From NCBI GenBank assembly GCA_031771865.1, contig JASISA010000041.1, positions 2,728,001-2,792,000 on the forward strand: DNA of 64,000 nt. Reading direction: 5' to 3'. Source of the DNA: Nothophaeocryptopus gaeumannii. Taxonomy: Eukaryota; Ascomycota; Dothideomycetes; Mycosphaerellales; Mycosphaerellaceae. Positions 1 through 11,050 of this stretch are shown in pieces (the stretch's first letter is position 1; the number at the start of each line of letters is the position of its first letter). The notes under the pieces are model-generated. The model searched no databases. It saw nothing but the letters and a program-made list of their open reading frames with translations, and had not been told where the DNA came from. Position numbers and translations under genes: made by a program.

Positions 1-348
1 AGATTGGTTCTTGACAGGAGTGTAGGATTGGCGTGCGAGATGCCGAGGCCGAAATCGTTGGCTCTCGGGATCGGATCGCTTTTCGACTACGTCAACGTTG
101 GATGGACGTGAGGACATGAGCAACGCGAATGAAGGGCGTTGAAGGGGCCTAGCCAGTCGAGATAACGGGTATCGAAATATCATGCTTCAGCCGAGACATT
201 CAGAAGTCATAGACGAGCTAAAGATGTGACGATGACTTCCATACTGATACTCGAGCAAGCCTACTGAACACTCAAAGGAATACGAGGAACAAATACTCGG
301 ATTTGTTAAGTTCGAGACCCAATCACAGCATCATTGACCTCAACAGAC

Positions 349-1009
349 ATGCCCTCCTACCGCACAGGCACCTATAATGGACACGACAAAAACCTCCGCA
401 ATCTCTCCGGACTCTGGCGCATATCTCCATCTCTCTCCACGAACGTCTCGGAAACTCTCCAACTCCAAAAAATCGACTCTATCGCACGCAAAGCCCTCGC
501 CTCCAACACCCCTTCAAGCAACTATCTCCCAATCTCACTATCCGAGCCAAATATACATCAAGCAAGCCGCGGTCGAAGTGGGAGGTGTGAATGTCCCGCC
601 TGTGACGGAGAGATGGTATCCACCTCAACGCACCGGACAATGGAGTTCTTGGGTCGATGATTATCATTCGATTTTGCGGGATGTGAGGAGTAGGTCGAGG
701 TGGATCACTGGCGAATCTCTGGAACGAACAAGGACTCCTTCAACTCGGTCGGTACATCTTGAAGAAGATACCGAGCCGTCTATTCGTTCTGGAGATACCG
801 ACGCGGAAGATATGATGGCGGATCTGAGTCGATTTGGCGAGTGTCTGCAAGCGGAGATGGAGTGTAAGAGGGGTGGAGGATGGAGGAGTATGCAGGTTTG
901 GTATGTGGAGAGGGGAAGGATTGTTAGGAGGGTTGTTACGGTTGATGGGGGAGGGGAGAGGGTGGAGGGGAGGGTTGTTTATGAGTTTGAGGGTGAGGGT
1001 GTGAGGTGA
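349..1009 (+). pseudogene. Lipocalin-like conserved fungal protein, frame broken
   Basis: The first part is read in one frame from the ATG at 349 (MPSYRTGTYNGHDKNLRNLSG, then SIARKALAS). The rest is read in the next frame (ATISQSHYPSQIYIKQ to the stop at 1009). Together they match the layout of a widespread small fungal protein family I know only as lipocalin-like. That layout has an N-terminal NLSG-W motif, a middle RSRW motif and a C-terminal stretch with a Y(V/E)ERGR-type strand. The frames cross near the CCCC run at about 509-512, with no room for an intron, so one extra base is the simplest explanation. The function of the family is unknown to me. The alternative is a 210-residue protein starting at the ATG at 377, which would lack the family's N-terminus. 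An assembly error would make this an intact gene. Confidence 0.55.
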
Positions 1010-2048
1010 GGAAAGGGGGATGATGGTCGTTGTGGTTGATGGGTTGGGTTGATGGATGTGAAGCGGGCTTGTTCCGAGTGAGGACGTGAAGTGAAGCTTT
1101 AAAAAAGCGTGGTGAGAAAGTTGACGTGGGAAGCTTGGAAGGCATGCTCGTCGATGGGTCTGAAGGCCTGTGATGAAGTCGAATTGCCGCAATCCTCAAT
1201 CGTGGCATCGTGGCATCGTGGCATATGGGGCGATCGGGTACGTCTGTCGTCGTCGGGATCTGAACATGTGAAAGCTTTTCCGCGTGCGGCTCTGGCAGAT
1301 TGAATTCACTTGACTGGGGAAGTTGGACAAGGATGTGCGAAGGCCGCGGTCTAGAACATCTACGAACAGGCGTGTCAATTCGACAATCAACACAAGAGCT
1401 CGACGGGAAAGGCTTCCTGGTTCCCCGCTACCACATGCGCTGAGTTTATTGCAATACTTCAATTCGGCATCGAGTATGCTTGCTAGATGGTGTTGTTGAA
1501 GTTGCGCCGCATTCTGAACCTTTGCTGGCCGGCTTTGCTTCCCGTGGTCAAGTGGACCTCTTTACGAGACGTCTCTGGGATAGAGCGGCCTAGACCCCGA
1601 CGCGCCAAGCAATGATGTCGAGCTGATGGGGAGTTCAATGCGGATGTGATGCGAGCCAGGAGGAATCGGAGAGGTTTTGTGATGCCTGAGGCAGAAGTCG
1701 CCGATGACTACGAAGAAACTCGATATCGGAAGCGGTCTGTTGGCGAGTCGATCGAGATTAATCAGCAAGTCATTCATTGGAGATCACCTCCCTTATGAAT
1801 TAATATGTGCATAAGCCGTTCATCTATAGCCCATCTTGCGCTGGATCGTCGATGATAGTCCATGGTTCATGAAGCATCCCGGCTTGTACGAAACCAAGCT
1901 ACCACTTCTGTCGTCCACGGTGCCACACCAGCCGAGAGTCAAATCAGGGTAGTGGAGTAGTGGAGTGAATAGTCACCGACTCTCGCCGCTGGAACCGACG
2001 ACCCGATCTGCCCTGCGATGAAGCCGGTTGATAAAGGTATTGTGTTGT
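1010..2048. other. Intergenic, no gene seen
   Basis: Open frames here are short and overlap on both strands without recognisable motifs. A short run of an 8-base unit (TCGTGGCA, about three copies) lies at about 1200-1225. It is probably the 3' flank shared by the two neighbouring genes. Confidence 0.5.
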
Positions 2049-2893
2049 TCACTTGAGTGGCCTTGGGTTCTGCGTTACTGCTTCCAAAGCCGAGGCCGGT
2101 GATGCAGAGGCTGACTCTCCCGGCATCAATGGAGAAAGGTCTGCATTTCCTCGTGCCCACAGCATGTGCGGTGCGGCCTTGAGCTGCGCAACTATCTTAT
2201 CAACGTCCGCTCCAATACGGATGATGGCCAAGAGCAGCGCGGACTCCTCATCGTTCCGACTGCACAACTGCTGGAAAAGGTATTCGAGGTTCTCGGCCCG
2301 TGTGGATTGTTGAGACAGTCTCAGCCTCAGCGACCCGACTCTTGCTATTGAACTGTTAGCATGGGCTGACGAGAGTCATAGACACTGGTAGACACTACGT
2401 GGGACGATATTGTCCCATCCAAGGTCTACCCGTGGGACTTACTCAACCCTTCTTCATACTCGTACGAACACTCCGCTTGGCGTTTCCTACAAGCAGTACA
2501 AGACGGTCTCTCACCCTGGACAAGGAAGCGTTAGGCTCTTTTCTGGAGAATCGCAAAGTGCACAAGTCGTGCAAGGTCATACCGAGCATTTCTATACCAT
2601 TGTCAGCAAGGTGTGCAAGATGTGTTGTCAAAGGAAAGGGGCATACCGACAGCCTTCCTTCTTCTGCAAGGCCAGCAGGCGACATCGACGATCTTCTTTT
2701 GATTCCGGCGCTCTTCGGGCAATACGTCGGTCTTTGTCGTGGTCAGCAAGGAGCCAATTGTGGATGAATCCGGAAGTGGCGCTGCGGTGTGAACGCCGGG
2801 GCAGCACACCTTCACCTGCTCCTGTGCTTGGCTCGGCGTGGAGCTTTCAATGAGCGCGGGGTCCACGCATGCGTCTTCATCAAGAGTATCCAT
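2049..2893 (-). CDS. Small Zn2Cys6 transcription factor (206 aa)
   Basis: This is a DNA-binding regulator with an N-terminal extension of about 70 residues, a fungal binuclear zinc cluster and a short C-terminal half. Four exons are inferred: 2651-2893, 2583-2591, 2443-2515 and 2049-2344, totalling 621 nt. Once spliced, the cluster reads CWPCRRRKAKCSGERPSC, then TACRKRQAEC, so all six cysteines are present at C-x2-C-x6-C spacing followed by C-x2-C-x6-C. Exon 2 is a 9-nt micro-exon encoding Lys-Cys-Ser. The intron before it starts with the poor donor GTCGGT. The C-terminal part (NLEYLFQQLCSRNDEESALL) is the helical segment common in small Zn2Cys6 proteins that lack the fungal_trans middle region. 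The target genes are unknown. The first in-frame ATG at 2893 was chosen. Confidence 0.72.
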
Positions 2894-4370
2894 GTCCACA
2901 GCTAAGTCCGGTCTGCGGCGACGGTGTGGACGCGGTGGTGATAGGGAGTGACTGCGGGCGAGCCTGAGATCTGTTTCTAAAACCCCTCACGGCAGCTGTT
3001 GGACCGTCTGCGGAAGGCAGCGAACCGCATCTCGTGGAGCAGTAAAGCCGCAGTGCGTGGTGCGTGGTGCGTGATGCGGACAGGATCTTTGCAGGGAAGC
3101 CAAGGGTATCTGCTCATCGAAGGCTAGAGACGAGACCCACCACCCTTAAGCGTACACAGCCGGAATTGAGCTGCTGGCCGTCGGCTCAAGCAACCAGGAC
3201 CTTGGGTACCTGCCGGCGATGGTACCCTCTTCAGGATGGCGGGTGAGAGAGAGTATGTTCTTGGGGATGGCGTAGCATGCGCACAACGATGGAACAATTG
3301 GAGGAGTCACCGGCGAGCAGCGAGTCCGCTTAAACCGCTTAGCCACCTTCCGATCTTCAGATACCACCCAGATGGCGCGAGACCAGTCGCTTCAGGGATC
3401 CACCCAACTGAGGAAACAGGAGTCACTATCGCAACCCGCGGAACGCCGAATGGATTGGGCTGCAATGGACTTGGAGGGAAGGTACACCGGACAATCAATG
3501 TCACAACAGAGAACTCAGGGGGACAGCAGAATGCCCTGGCGAAGAACACGCCATCTGGTTGATGCCGAGAGTAGCTATAGAGACTGTCAAAAGACTCAGC
3601 CTCCAAGCCATTTCGCTGGGGATCTGTCTTCGGCGACGGACACTTCGGCTGTTTCTGCAGGGAGTAGCGAATCACATTCGCTTGCAGCATTCGCAGCTGA
3701 ATTGCACGGTTTCGCATCACCACGCTGATCAGTCATGTGGTTGTTCGTTCTTTTTAAGAAGCCGAAGCTGATTGCCTTGGAATTTGCCTCTCGTGACACA
3801 ATCACATGGAGTATGCTCCGGTCGATCCTCTTTTTTTCCACATCACTCGGTCAGCATCTCACTTACACGTGACACTTCCGGGCCTACACAACGCTAGACA
3901 TGCCGAGTGCCACATTGCCTTTGTCAATTATCGAAGTTCTTCGATTGACAAGGAAATTTTCCATTCTCGATGAGGTGCAACCGCTGATGCGTTGCGATGA
4001 TGACAGTTGGTGGTAAGACTGAGCTCTCGTTCCTAGGAGCTGGTCAATCCAAATCTCTCCAGCTTCGAAGACGCATCTCCCGCGCGCTCTCTCTCCTACA
4101 TACTCATACAGAAATCTACCGCGCCCTGAGAGACCGTTTTCACCGCTCAAGTATCCCTTCAAATCCACCGAGATGGCATAAACGAGTAAGAAGCCATAGA
4201 CTCACTCCTTGCGCCGCCCAGTCACGCTCGTCGTAGTCAACGGGAGCAGCGCCATTGATAGTATTGCCTTGCTACCGTGTTGCAATTGACAAGACCTCAC
4301 AGACATCGACAGCCTCTAACCGCACCGACTCACATTCGGCGAGCATGACCATACATACCACCAATCTCGA
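2894..4370. other. Intergenic, no convincing gene
   Basis: Several 80-140 codon open frames overlap on both strands, none with a recognisable motif or coherent splicing. Purine-rich GTGCGTG repeats occur at about 3053-3075. It probably includes the promoter of the minus-strand zinc-cluster gene. Confidence 0.45.
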
Positions 4371-4832
4371 TTGATCAATATCGCCGCAACGAAAGACCTG
4401 AGCCCCCTGAAGCCGTCTTCAAAGAACAACGCACCGTCAGAAAATGATACAAACACCAAACCATACGCTCGAAGCCATTTCCTCTCAGTGTCGATACCTT
4501 CCCCAAAGCACACTACACCAACGAACCGTTTGGCGACTACTTCATCGAACTGATCCCCTTTTTCCCGGAGAGCTTTCCATCCGTCCGAGAGGTATTCCAA
4601 ATTATCGCAAATTGCGACGGGACAACTTCGAAACTACACATTTTTCATACTTGCTCAGTATCAATCATGCAGGATCACAACACATCGCCTCGCATTGTCG
4701 AAGGAAGGTAGGTCTCTGCTGCGTAATCACGGACTCTTCTCATGCAGTGTAACCGAGCGGTCCGAACGATATTGCGCCAAAGGACCGAAACACATTTCTG
4801 GAGAAGAGACCTCAACGGGCGCGAATAGATAA
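4371..4832 (+). CDS. Hypothetical spliced gene, 5' part unresolved
   Basis: A protein-like frame runs to 4707 (VDTFPKAHYTNEPF, then IELIPFFPESFPSVREVF). It joins across an intron at 4708-4747 (donor GTAGGT, acceptor TGCAG) to a last exon ending at TAA 4830-4832. Upstream the same frame meets a TGA at about 4445. The 5' exon therefore either ends before a splice site near 4488 (acceptor CTCTCAG) or is broken. I found no start codon that joins cleanly. The pattern of a DGT segment after an FP-rich helix recalls SnoaL/NTF2-like proteins, but I cannot confirm that. It may be a decaying gene, like its neighbours at 0.5 and 5.5 kb. Confidence 0.35.
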
Positions 4833-5307
4833 GAAGCGAGACTTTATCGGCATACCGATGGCTTGATGATCTGAACAACAGCAGCCGCGGTCTGCAGTAC
4901 ATCTGGCGAATGGAGTCAGTCTCAACCAGTGGTAGCTTTCGGCGAACGACGTACCCTTACGACCTATTGGATGAGAGCGGAGTCTTGCGATACGCAATCT
5001 CGAATTGACATTTGGATGAAAGATAAGAGAGCATTCTCAACACTTGATCGAGATGGCTCTGAGGAGAAAGATACGGTACGGTAGGGCTACAAACCCCTCG
5101 CGCTCTCACGATCGAGACAGAATTGTTCTCGGCATCTCAAGGAACATAGGTACCGAAGCAAAGGCTTCATCTCTTGGATCAAGATCACAAACAAGAGATA
5201 CATAGGGTATCAAATACTCACAAATACTCACCCCCAAAACAATTTCCATCCAAGATTCGAAAACCACCCCAAAAACTACACCAATCCCTCCCATCCTATT
5301 CTTCTGA
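4833..5307. other. Intergenic, no gene seen
   Basis: This is the convergent intergenic space between the hypothetical plus-strand gene and the minus-strand regulator. The stretch 5200-5300 is C/A-rich. No motif was recognised. Confidence 0.5.
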
Positions 5308-7707
5308 TCAACTAATGTCCAACCCCCTCACATCCCCCACCAGATCCTCCAACGTACTCGCCTGCACATCCGTATGCCTCATCCTCGAATCCGCAATAAA
5401 CGTACTCCTAACATCATCCAACCCCCCAAAAACCGGCCACTCCCTCTCCACCGCCTCAAAAACCCTCTCCGCCCGCCGGCAGCACAATTCCTTTCCTCCG
5501 AGCGGTATTCTGTACACTGCGTAGGATATAGCGATAGATGGAGTATACCCTAGCGATGCGGAAAGAAAGGATAAGGGAGAGGGAGAAGAAATATCGGGCG
5601 TCGGAGTCGCTCCGGAGGTCCGGGAGGGCGTTGAGACATATATGCACGAGGGGAGCGAAGTTCTGGGCAGGGGTAGGCATGTTTGGAGGATATTGGCGAT
5701 CGAAATGGAGGACATTTTTGCGGAGTTCTTGGTAGGCGTCGACGTAGGCTGGGATTGCGGGTTTGTGAGGGAGGCCTGCGTGGATTAAGGGCTGGCCGGT
5801 GGGTCGAAAAGAAGTCCGGCCGTCGGGTGCCATGACGAAGGGCGAGAAGAGGCCCATCATTGCTAGATGGTAGTAATTGTGGATACCGGTCATCTGCGGT
5901 GAGCCAGTCACGAGGTTCTTGAGGGTGAGTGGGAGTTGGGTATACCATTCTCGTAGGCAATGATATATTTGCACGGCGCTGTCGTAGTGTTCCTGTCGAG
6001 GTGGTTCTTGAGCGGGAGAGTGCCCTTCGTACTTTCGATGCAAAGGCATGATGTCGGCTACAATTAGGGAGAGCGTGCAACGGGCGTGGAAAAGTTGATG
6101 TGCATGACGGAAACGGGTGGGCTGTTGCCAGGGCCACGGCCGCCAAAGATCCGCTTTGTCGTCGACGTCAGATCCCGGAAGGCCTATTGCTGGAGGATTT
6201 GTCAAAGGCGGTAAATCGTTGATGATTGAGAGATATCTGATTCGTGTCAGTGATTTCTTGTCTTCCAATCTTTCGGAAGTAATCAACGCACGCCCGGAAA
6301 TTGAATAGCCCATACGCTATGGCTTTTCTTCCTCTAGTCCTTTTTGCGAGCTCGGGAGCGGAGCTGTACGTTGTCTTCGCCATTGCTGCGCGGAAGAGGC
6401 CTATTATGTTGGCAAACTGCTCAGCTTGTGCCATGTACTGCGAGAACGTCAGCTCTCACGCATGTTTGAGAGAATGATGAAAGAATTGATGAGCTTACAG
6501 GCCAGCCGACCTTATCTTGCCCCTTCAAACCGTAGCAGAGGAAGAGACAAAGGCCTGCTACTACAAGTGCTGGCGTTGCTTGACCCCGACACATCTCCCA
6601 AGCTCTATTTGCCTCTACAACCGCAAAGTGCTCCACTCTCAATCCGATCTCCAGATCGTAGTGCTGGTATTGCAGCTAGAAAGATGTCAGCTACCATGAA
6701 TGATGCTTTTGAATATCGCTCCATGAACATACACTACCCAATGCCAGTATGGCGTGAATCAGAACAGCACAGCAAAGCTCCGTTTGACGTCCCGTCGCAA
6801 GTTCATCCAGAAACAAATCCTCGTCGAAGAAGTTGAAGGTCGGATGATCCCAAGTAAACCAGAATCGTAACATGTTGCGAAAGTCTTCATCGTGGAGATA
6901 GTGGACACCCCAGTCCGCGGCGTGCGCTGCTCCAATCCTTGGTTCTCGTTCGATTCTCACACGTTCGGAAGAATGTAAATGTTGCGTCTTCACGTCCAAT
7001 AGCTTGGCATGGTTCTCTCCAGAGCCTTGACTCATTGATCGCATGGGTTGCACCTGAGATTGTGCCCTCGCTCGACCACGAAGGATGGCGTACTTGGAAA
7101 TTTTAGACGCTTCCGTGGGTTCTGCGCTTGCGCTTCGATCAGAGCTGTCTGAGACTGTTGTAGAAGTGAGAGGTCCAGTTGAAGAGCGTGGCGTTGGTTG
7201 GCGAATAAGCTGCCGATCGTCTGCTCGACCAGATGCTGGGCCTCTGTGGAAGCGGATCGCCTGTAGCGCAGACTCAATGTCGCTCCCTGATCGGATCGCC
7301 GCTAGGGCTCTTTGCACTTGGGTGTCTGGGCCATATCTGAGTACGGAGACAAACTGCTCGTATTGCGATATCTGAGGTTGCAGCTGTTCCAACTTGCGCT
7401 TGACGGCAGTGATTGGCGTGGCATCGGGTTCTGCAGAGTAGAGGCAAGGAAGTCTTCTGTCGATGCATGATGTGCACGCTGGTCTACAATGAGAGAGTAA
7501 GGAGGTCAGCAAGTCACATATACGATAGTTTGTCAAAGCACTGGGTCAAGACATGCCTAGCACCGTCGCATTTTGTCTTCTTGGAGCTACTCCGACACGT
7601 TGGTTAGCAGTAGTCCAGACCGTATCGATATTCTCGCACACGCACCGACATCTCTCACACGCTACGATGACCTGCACTCGTTTTCTCGCCGGCGTACTGC
7701 TGGCCAT
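5308..7707 (-). CDS. Zn2Cys6 transcription factor with fungal_trans domain; frame break near C-terminus
   Basis: This is a full-size fungal regulator. Exons are 7646-7707, 7557-7586, 6733-7483, 6499-6675, 6292-6437 and 5308-6236. The spliced cluster reads ACERCRSKKTKCDGARPAC, then TSCIDRRLPC, which is a complete six-cysteine Zn2Cys6 motif. It is followed by a linker (KRKLEQLQPQ), a fungal_trans-type middle domain (HDEDFRNMLRFWF, LVVAGLCLFLCYGLKG) and a late helical region. The second intron (7484-7556) uses a GC donor, CTAG|GCATGT. In the last exon the frame ends in a stop at about 5457 (IVLPAGGEGF). The expected continuation (AERVFEAVEREWPVF to LEDLVGDVRGLDIS) lies one base over and ends at 5308. 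That implies one extra base in the G-rich run at about 5463-5490, or much less likely a 58-nt intron. DNA targets are unknown. Confidence 0.78.
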
Positions 7708-7859
7708 GAAAGGTCGTCTGATGATTCGCTCGTAACGTGCTTCTGGCGAGTACGGCAGAAGAAGGCGGCGAAGCGCAAAGGATGTCAGTAGTGTGAGTAC
7801 TGGGTTTCGCAATTCGGTTGAGACTCGGACAGAAGTCGACGACCTACTGAAGGCACCTT

Positions 7860-8215
7860 TCTACGCGCGCGAAATTGTACAACTTGACGACTACCTATCG
7901 TAGAACGATAAGAGGAAAATGCAAATACTCGCTAAAGCTGTACCGATACTTATAGCTATAGGAAGTTAGACTAAGTCGAAGGCGTAGAAAGATAGGCGTC
8001 TATCTTTCGATCTTTCTAATACTCTTTTTACTCTAAAGTACTCGCTTTATTCTTTATTAGCTCTAATATTCCCTACGCCTATATTATACCTATTATAATA
8101 TATATATCTTATAGTATTACCTCTTCTCTTTCTTTGCATATATATGTCGAAAAATATTACGCGCTATATATGCTATTATTACTATACGCGTAAGGTAGAA
8201 GAGAGGCCCAGAGGT
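7860..8215. repeat. TA-rich block, probably RIP-mutated repeat remnant
   Basis: Base composition changes abruptly from roughly balanced to strongly A+T-rich, with long runs of TA, TAT and CTA steps (for example around 8085-8110). Coding potential is lost on both strands. In ascomycetes this composition is the usual trace of repeat-induced point mutation, which turns CpA into TpA in duplicated DNA. No element family is recognisable. No terminal repeats were seen. Confidence 0.55.
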
Positions 8216-8950
8216 GTCGACTTTTGTCTTAGGAGTCTCAACCGAATTGCGATACCCAGTACCCATTCGGCCCACTCGGCATGCCGGGCTCCGCGAGGCT
8301 CCTTGCAATCTGTAATCTGTACTACTCAGGTCTCGACTTGCGCCTTCTTGCTAAGACTTTGCAGGTCGCGACCTCGGGACTAGATGCAGTTGGCAGTTGT
8401 AGTGGTGGAGGAATCGAGTATCAGGCTAAAGCGGTAGAGAGTGTACAAGGAGATGGAAGCTATTCAAGCGATCTAACGACAAAGAGCCATGATCGCGGAC
8501 ACAAAATCTGTTCTCGGTCACTGCATCAGGGCTTCATGCAGCGCGCGAGCGTTCCGAGAGATTGCAGGTGCATCCGCGCACTTGTGACGTGCGTAGTGCG
8601 TATCAAAGGCGTTCAGCCAACGGAGCGGCCTCCGATGCCGAACGGCTTCCGTTGCGATGGAGGGGTGGAGATAACTTGACTCGTGCTTCCCCACGTGCGA
8701 AGAATGCAGACTTCTTCTCTGCGTGGATGTAATGCATATGGACTATGTACAGCGATGGAGTCTGTCTTTGAACCTTAAGACCCAATGGCAACATCTCGTT
8801 GCCTGAATCTTCAAATCCGCCTCAGACTCGTGCGCTTCTTGTCCTGGCTGATATGTCTTCTGAGTGCCTCCACCCAAATGGAAGTAAGCGACCAGCGGTC
8901 TTCCGTGATCTGGCCCACTCAACGATAGAGCAAGATCGGTCTGATCCCCA
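8216..8950. other. Intergenic, no gene seen
   Basis: Composition returns to normal. Short overlapping open frames only, with no motif. It probably holds the 3' flank of the acidic hypothetical gene. Confidence 0.45.
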
Positions 8951-9430
8951 TTAATTGCCGCGGCTGTCCATCGCCCAATTCAATCGCTGGCGCAGTTCCT
9001 CCGCCTTGTCTAGATCGTGTTGCTCGTATGCCTCCGCGAAGAGATTGTGCAGCATTTGAAACTTGGGAGCGCATTCTCGGAGAGTTTGATGTGCTGGCGA
9101 CTCCCGTTGTTGTGTAGACTGAGCATCGCGTGACGTTCCGTCACTTGCCTCCTCGTCCTCCATCAAGCCGGAGGATGAAGCCTTTCGTGGTGCGTGAGGC
9201 TGCGTTGTAGAAGTACCTCCGGAAGCGCCTGGTGTCTCAGGGGTCTTCACCGAGTCGAGTTGCATAGGAACGTCGGTCGAAGCATCAGCAGAGCCTTCAT
9301 GGCCATGGTCGTCCTCCGCCTCGAATGCCGACTCGCTGCCGTCTTGATGATCCTGGACTTCTTCGTCCATGGATTCCACTTGTTGGTCGATGACTTCGAT
9401 ATTGTCTCGAAGGATTGATATCCAGTCCAT
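8951..9430 (-). CDS. Acidic hypothetical protein (159 aa)
   Basis: A single uninterrupted frame opens with ATG at 9430 (MDWISILRDNIEVIDQQ). It is strongly acidic and low in complexity through the first two thirds (runs of E, D, S). It ends with a helical segment rich in L, E and K (MLHNLFAEAYEQHDLDKAEEL). No domain is recognised. The N-terminal helix, disordered middle and C-terminal helix suggest a protein-interaction role, but that is inference. The start has a clean upstream region and no competing ATG. Confidence 0.55.
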   Translation of the reverse strand: MDWISILRDNIEVIDQQVESMDEEVQDHQDGSESAFEAEDDHGHEGSADASTDVPMQLDSVKTPETPGASGGTSTTQPHAPRKASSSGLMEDEEASDGTSRDAQSTQQRESPAHQTLRECAPKFQMLHNLFAEAYEQHDLDKAEELRQRLNWAMDSRGN

Positions 9431-9712
9431 GATGAGGCGCTCAAGCTGATGAGCTTGGTGAGTGTTGGTTCGGCGGAAAGCGCCTAGCTGATGGCGCAGT
9501 GAGCCTCAGTTGTCCTGATATCATTGCTGAATGGATTGCTTGTTGAAATGTCTTTAATGTTGTTGGTGACAGTCCGAAGCAACAATGACCACCAGACATC
9601 TTGAATAATATCCTGCACTAGCGCGACCGCCATTCACCACCTTTCTTCACAAGCAGTTCCTCCGGGCCATTCACCATCTCTGATTATCGGGAGCCTCACT
9701 GTCGCAGTCGAC

Positions 9713-10432
9713 ATGAAATCACATGTCGCGGTCGCATCTGCAGCGGAGAAGGCCATGAGGGTCGACCTCGAAGCCTGCCTGATGAACGATGCCGCATTTC
9801 GAGCTGCCTGTCCGAACATTAGCACTTACAGCGCGCGAATCAGACTAGGCCCAGGATCTGAGGCTATCCGCCATGTCCAGCTCCATACGTTTGACAAGGC
9901 AGCTATGGAGGCCATCTCGCCCGGTAGGATGTGGGAGGAGTGCGAAGGATACGACAAGCTGATCGGTGGTAAGATGTGAGTGAGCCTCAGATCAGAGTCC
10001 GTCTGAGCTGAACTCTAACTGCAATCGGTAATCCAGGGGCCATATTGAGAACTATCTCGCCAACGAGAGTTATCCTGCTGAGGAGGAGAGAAAGATTGCC
10101 GATGCCAAGAAGATCATTTACATCTCAGAGGTAGGTTATGTCGTGTCGTTGAAGTTCGTGGACTGACTGAACAAGGTATGCCTGGAGTCTCCGAATCGGG
10201 GCAAAGATCTCGGACTCAAAGCAGTTCGCATGGCTGTCTTGGAATTGAAACCTCCCTGGAGACGATTGTCCTGCTCGAGCCAGGCCCAACGAGAGATGAG
10301 GGCAAGGTCAACGCTGAGGTGGCAAGCGGTAAGCTGGAGCGGCATTGGATGCGACTAGGCTTCAGACCATGGAGTTACAGCGACACTGCCTGGTTGTGCT
10401 TGTCTCTTGAAGATGGCTTCGTTGGCCTCTAG
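9713..10432 (+). pseudogene. GNAT-like acetyltransferase, frame broken in last exon
   Basis: Exons are 9713-9975, 10037-10130 and 10176-10432, with introns GTGAGT...CCAG and GTAGGT...CAAG. The third exon begins in frame with SPNRGKDLGLKAVRMAVLEL. This resembles motif A of GCN5-related N-acetyltransferases (R/Q-x-x-G-x-G/A region that binds acetyl-CoA). The expected next strand and helix (ETIVLLEPGP, then LERHWMRLGFRPWSYSD) are in another frame and run to 10432. The switch falls between about 10240 and 10262, in a stretch too short for an intron. Either one base is missing or the gene is dead. Substrate unknown. The HWMRLGF-type ending is common in fungal members of this group. Confidence 0.5.
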
Positions 10433-11050
10433 CATGGATTCTAATGCGGCCTTCCGGTGGCTCTCAAGGCATTGTACACGCATGCTGATGATGGTGGAGG
10501 AAGTTATCCAAGCTCGGAGGAGGTACGCAAAGCGCTTGGACTGGTATCTTGTGGCTGGAGGTGTGTATTAGTATAGCAGCTGCGGTGTTGTTGTGGATGG
10601 AGTTCGAGAGATGAAGTGGGCCAGAAAGCTGTCGTCTCCGTCTCCGGCGGGAACAGGATCGACGTCGGGGAAATTCGGATGGAGATGCCCCGCGATAGCC
10701 CCTCCAACACGCGCGTGATGCTCTTGAAAGCGCGAACAACCCGTTCGAGCATTCATTGCCGCGGCATATGAGCAAATACTAGGGCAGAGGCTTTACCCGA
10801 TGGTCGAGTATCTTTTCAGTCTTGCTGTCCTTCCTTGACCGTCTTTCCTCCAGGCCAGCTACAGTAGCACCTTGCGACTCCACACCTCTGATATCATCCA
10901 GAGCCGGGACCCAGCGAGCTCCATCGTGATTCACATTGACGACGTTCGCCACGCGTGATCAAAAAGATTGGTGTCCCCAGAGAGCGTGCACGCCTTTTGG
11001 ACATCCCAGACCGAGCATTCGCGAAGTTCAACTCGCAACTTTCATTCACC
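10433..11050. other. FBP1 upstream region with an ambiguous minus-strand ORF
   Basis: A GC3-rich minus-strand frame at 10504-10752 (MLERVVRAFKSITRVLEG) and an overlapping one ending at 10568 could be small genes, but neither shows a motif. The last 200 bases before 11051 presumably contain the FBP1 promoter and 5' leader. No individual element was assigned. Confidence 0.35.

Noticed and set aside
2049..2893. First Zn2Cys6 gene as a pseudogene with a TGA in the zinc cluster
   Set aside because: The stop lies in an intron. A 9-nt exon plus a 67-nt intron gives a perfect six-cysteine cluster, and the total length divides by three.
5430..5540. Short 32-nt intron GTATAC...CGCAG repairing the regulator's C-terminus
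   Set aside because: It is too short for this genome's introns and shifts the frame by the wrong amount.
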